Assembly: GCA_963920705.1 (NCBI GenBank)
Contig: OY987228.1
Span: 1,550,001-1,614,000 of the forward strand
Direction of reading: 5' to 3'
DNA: 64,000 nt
Source of the DNA: Odiellus spinosus
Lineage: Eukaryota > Arthropoda > Arachnida > Opiliones > Phalangiidae
Both the position numbers and the translations under genes were made by a program. Every line of letters starts with the position of its first letter. The first letter of the stretch is position 1. Positions 60,333 to 64,000 of the stretch are shown one piece after another. Below the pieces are notes generated by a model. It had not been told where the DNA came from. It saw nothing but the letters and a program-made list of their open reading frames with translations, and searched no databases.

Positions 60333-62256
60333 ATAGTAATAAAATCTTTGAAGTAGTAGACTAAATCTACTAACTATAATTTTAAAGATATGAAATTGCT
60401 TTTTCTCTAACAAATAATTTCTGTCCCTTCACGGGTTTGATTCGAGTTAGATAAAGAGTTTTTTAAGGGTGCGAAGCAACCTCTTTTTTGTATAATATCC
60501 TATTTAACATTCTTAATCTTTATTTTTTATTATAATTAAGTTAGACGTGCTTTAGATACAGACTTCAATAATTGGCCAACTACTTAATAGCTACGTTATT
60601 ACGTAGTTGTAATGACGAAGTTATTGGATCTAAAGCACATCCTAGTCGCAAAACTCAAGTATTTTAAAAAATAAAGTAGAGATTGAAAACGTTAAACTAT
60701 AAATTTCATGTGTAATCGAGCACTTGGCAGGATATGAAGTCCAACTCAAGTGATATTTAATCCCTAGAACTCTCATTGTGAAATGTTTTTACAGTGACTT
60801 AATATATTAAATTGGCCACATTTCTATGTAATGCGATATACATTCAATGGCCTCGGTTTATTCGAGTACTCTACCCTAAAGATCGTGAGAAATAGGTCTC
60901 TTATTACCGAAATATGGGTGAGAAACGATTGCCTAAACAATCGAAGACGTCACCATTGCACAAACGAGAGGACTCACCACAATTTTAAACGCTAACGTAA
61001 ACCACGCATTGGTACAGTGCATCTGTGGGTACTGAATCTGCAAATCTCGTTTATATAGGCCGAGAAGAGATATATTATTAAAGTTAAAAAATCAAATGAT
61101 AAGAAAATCATGCCAACTTTTTAATTACGGTGAATTAGGGTGAATATAATGGGATACTCATGATATGACATAATAGTCAAAATTAGACGGCTGAAGAGGG
61201 CTACCCTTGTAAAAGAACCCAATAAATGCAATTTTCCGTTAACGATAAAAAATGCCATTAAAAAAAACTTATCAACTGTTTAATAAAATCAATTTTTGTT
61301 TATCAATTTAAAGCCAATTAATAAAGCTCGGCTAGTTATATGTTTTACCCTTTTCGTCACCCATACAGGCATCTGTCTCTCTATTATCTCGAATTCGATG
61401 GATATTCATTATCATTCTACTGTTTAAGAAATAAAATTTTGTTTACCATTTTGAAGCAAATAATAAAGCTCGGCTAAGCTTATGATTTCACCCTTTTGTA
61501 ACCCATTCAGGCACCTTACTTTCTATTAACTCGAATTCGATGGATATTCCTTATCATTCTACTGTTTAAGAAATGAAATTTTTGTTTATCATTTTGAAGC
61601 AATTAGTAAAGCTCGGCTAAGCTTAAGATTTCACCCTTTTGTAACCCATTCAGGCACCTTACTTTCTATTACTTCATATACTTAATCAACATTTCATTAT
61701 TGAAATCTGTGTTTAACTAGAGATACTCTTGTACCTGATCGAAGTCTTATCAAATTTTTTCAAAAGTACCTTTGTCTGTATTAATTCAAATTCAGTGGAC
61801 GGTGGGAAGAGGGAAACGACGACGACGACGATTTCAGTTATCAAGCGCCGCGGGTCCATTGGAAAAGACATTACGTTTTCTGATGAAATTCGAGTTTAGA
61901 TAAAGGGATAAACACGAACGTGTTTATCCTAATAAATACTGAAATAATAATCCAAGTTGGTATAAATGGCTCTAATTTATAGGCCTAAGTTTAAAATCAT
62001 ACGTATGTTGATTAGATCACCAGAAAATAAAAATCTTGACGACTTCCATTCGATTGAAATCCTAGTTAAATTTTAAAATGGTTATTGTAATATATTTCCG
62101 TTTCCCAGACTGTCCACGAAAGTTAATTAAGTGACGTCATATTTATCCCTTCGGCCTAAGCCAGTTCTGGTCTGGAGTTGTGGAAATCTAATAGATTTCA
62201 CCGGTTTTTTCGAGGTTTTCTGCATATAAAGACGAATTCAATGGTAATGTTATTTT
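60333..62256. other. No gene recognised; small repeats
   Basis: It holds a possible short MITE at about 60548-60640, where GTGCTTTAGAT pairs with ATCTAAAGCAC around TACGTTATTACGTA, and a tandem repeat at 61300-61670. A GACGACGACGACGA run lies at about 61820. Otherwise AT-rich without open frames of note. Confidence 0.5.
61300..61670. repeat. ~154-bp tandem repeat, 2.5 copies
   Basis: Units share AATAAAGCTCGGCTA, TTTCACCCTTTTGTAACCCA, TTCAGGCACCTTACTTTCTA, CTCGAATTCGATGGATATTC and ATTCTACTGTTTAAGAAAT. The AATAAAGC word looks like a polyadenylation signal, so the unit may be a retroelement tail. Confidence 0.8.
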
Positions 62257-62344
62257 TGTCAAGCAATTTTAAATTTCCGATTAAGCAATTTTAAATTTCC
62301 GACTAAGCAATTTTAAATTTCCGATTAAGCAATTTAAAATTTCC
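62257..62344. repeat. 22-bp minisatellite at the end of a Gypsy fragment
   Basis: Four copies of AAGCAATTTTAAATTTCCGA plus TT. The array coincides with the point where the Gypsy reverse transcriptase sequence stops, so it marks the breakpoint. Confidence 0.9.
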
Positions 62345-63963
62345 TTCCTAATTGCCGCATTCAAGTTTCTCGGATCCAAGCATATGCGGGTCCCCCCGTT
62401 CTCTTTGGCTACCGCTACCATTGGGTGGACCCAATCTGTTGGCTCGGACACTGGGACTATTATTCCCAAGACTTGGAGTTCCTTGCGTACCCCAGCTTGT
62501 AATGCCTGCGGTACTTGTCTTGGAGCAGCGATAGTCGGCGTTGCGTTCTGTTCAAGCCGAATCGTATATTTCCCCGGTAATTTACCGATTCGGTCGAAAA
62601 CGTCGTGGTATCTTTGAACTATGTCGGTTGGGGACATTCTGTCTTCTGGTTTGAGTGGCGATCTGTCTGACCTAGATGGGAGTTGTGCGCCTTTAGGAGA
62701 GTTCTGCTGCCTTGGTGGTGTAATAGACGCAATTCTGGCTTGCTCTAAAGCCGGTGACGCTCGATTGTCTTGCTTAGGGGTGGGTAGTCGTATGGTACTC
62801 TCCCGTCTCAGTACGTTGTTGACCTCCTGTCTGTTGCCTTGTATCATGTGGCTATTGGTAGTAGGTTTTTTCGTCGCCCGCTTGGTGTTCCGAGTGATTA
62901 GACCCATTGCAACTGATGCTTGTGCGCCCAAGATAGGTATCGTTCTGTGGGGTGTTATGTAGAAACACTGCATCGTTGAGGCGGCAAAGGAGGCGCAGAC
63001 GATGTAAGCCACGCCGATGATATCGATACAGTGTCCCGAATACGCCCGTACGGTGAACGGTGGCTTGAGGAGTGGCGGTTTTACCGGCAACTTGTCATAA
63101 ATTCCTCGATGGATTATATTTACTTGCGATCCAGTGTCGAGCTTCATTGTAACTGGAAAGTTGGCAAAATAAATCGTTTCTAGCCATTCGTCGGGTGGAG
63201 GCAACGGTGCTTCCATATCGTGGCAGTAGAGGCTCAGCGCGGTACAGTAGAAGTTTTGCTGATGTCTGTTATCGGTTTGCCAGTCGTCTTCTATCTCTGG
63301 GTGGTGGCTATTACGTACATCCTGTGGATACCCGGAATGCGTATAACGTTCCGCGGTCAGTTCATGAGTTTTTGCCGAGCGACAACAAGAGATCCAGTGC
63401 CCGCGCCGTGAGCACCCATGGCAAGTATCATTCCGTGCCGGGCAGTAACCTTGTTGCGCGTGGGTCGTACCGCAATTACGGCATGCATTCTGACTGTGAT
63501 GGGCTTGTGAATACGAGTTGGCTTGGTGCGCTGTATGCTTTGCGGATGTTCGGTTCTGTGTCGATGGCGGACGATACTGGGACCGGCTGGTTTGCTGGTT
63601 CGTGAATCGTTGGTTCTTCGTCATCAGTGGTCTGTTCTCTCGGCGCCGTATTGCGTGCATGTCTGCCAGGGCCGGTTCCGTTTTTTCCATTGGAGTTGAG
63701 ATGGAGTGGGCATGGTTAGTCGCAGCTTCGTCTGCTTGGCACTTGGCTATGGCCGTGTCTAGTGTGAGGTTGCGGATAACAAGGAGCTCCTTACGTAGAG
63801 TTTCCTTCCGAATACCACATACGATCTGAGTACAGATAAGCGACGCATGAAGGTCACCGAATTCGCAATTACGGGCTTTGGTCTTGAGATCTGTGATGTA
63901 CTCATCGAAGGGTTGATGAGCTCCCTGGTATGTCGTAAAGAATGTATAGCGGAAAGCAACCAA
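62345..63963 (-). pseudogene. gag-pol: Gypsy Gag-Pol (Gag, zinc knuckles, protease, RT start)
   Basis: Residues 1-90 are the Gag capsid end (FTTYQGAHQPFDEYITDLKTKARNCEFG, IVCGIRKETLRKELL), typical of the K02A2.6-like Gypsy group. Zinc knuckles follow (CRNCGTTHAQQGYCPARN and CHGCSRRGHWISCC). The protease active site is KLDTGSQVNII near 63.14 kb. A Pro/Arg-rich linker leads to the reverse transcriptase connection (PGKYTIRLEQNATP, GIIVPVSEPTDWVHPM, RICLDPRNLN) near 62.35-62.5 kb. Gag and Pol in one frame without a shift is known in several Gypsy lineages. The palm catalytic site is not in the window. Confidence 0.92.
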
Positions 63964-64000
63964 ATTTTTGTAAGGCTCATAGTACTGGTCGAAGGCGGCG
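62345..64000 (-). mobile_element. Ty3/Gypsy retrotransposon fossil, 5' half
   Basis: A minus-strand element entering from beyond the right edge of the window: Gag, nucleocapsid with zinc knuckles, protease and the first blocks of reverse transcriptase in one open frame. It is truncated at 62345 by a minisatellite. No LTR is inside the window. The GC content is clearly higher than its surroundings, which suggests a comparatively recent copy or a different base composition in this family. Confidence 0.9.

Overview
The window is repeat-rich, AT-rich invertebrate nuclear DNA, most likely from an arthropod (an inference from the mix of element families). I found no host single-copy gene. Nearly everything recognisable is a transposable element, a virus-like element or tandem-repeat DNA, often nested several layers deep.

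Layout. 1-2.3 kb: Ty3/Gypsy gag fossil on the minus strand, then a 28-bp minisatellite. 3.2-8.0 kb: Ty1/Copia fossil on the minus strand, split by a hAT DNA transposon at 4.35-7.09 kb. 8.0-9.3 kb: 3' end of an LTR-type repeat family whose last gene looks like a TatD nuclease; a second, longer copy lies at 47.1-49.6 kb on the minus strand and there also carries an MBD-like domain. 10.0-15.6 kb: gene-free block of palindromic MITE-like units, a 101-bp satellite with alternating unit types, and a 2.1-kb foldback element. 16-20.9 kb: relics of a LINE, a tRNA-derived SINE and Gypsy elements, plus minisatellites.

21.18-39.81 kb is a near-complete Polinton/Maverick (adintovirus-like) element with 200-bp terminal inverted repeats that differ at only two positions. 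It has a plus-strand block for penton, core protein, major capsid protein, integrase and adenain-type protease; a minus-strand block for a membrane protein, two small virion-type proteins, packaging ATPase, a BIR (inhibitor-of-apoptosis) protein, protein-primed family B DNA polymerase and two unknowns; and a plus-strand block of four unknown genes. It is a fossil with roughly eight breaks, but a young one. Together the genes would cover replication (polymerase), packaging and virion assembly (ATPase, capsid, core, protease), integration (integrase) and probably host-cell-death control (BIR).

42.6-46.8 kb: Copia fossil on the plus strand. A heat-shock-element array lies just upstream of or inside its 5' LTR, and an FB-like foldback element with a 9-bp target duplication sits in its gag. 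46.8-47.1 kb: LTR of a third Copia element.

49.9-60.3 kb is the most unusual part. Three DNA transposons (two DD41D-like Tc1/mariner elements and one ISL2EU-like element) are each present as head-to-head inverted dimers bounded by two 3' ends; the third is inserted in an arm of the second, and a perfect 36-bp inverted repeat brackets the whole set. 60.3-62.3 kb is repeat-bearing noncoding DNA. 62.3-64 kb holds the gag-protease-RT start of another Gypsy element on the minus strand, running off the window edge.
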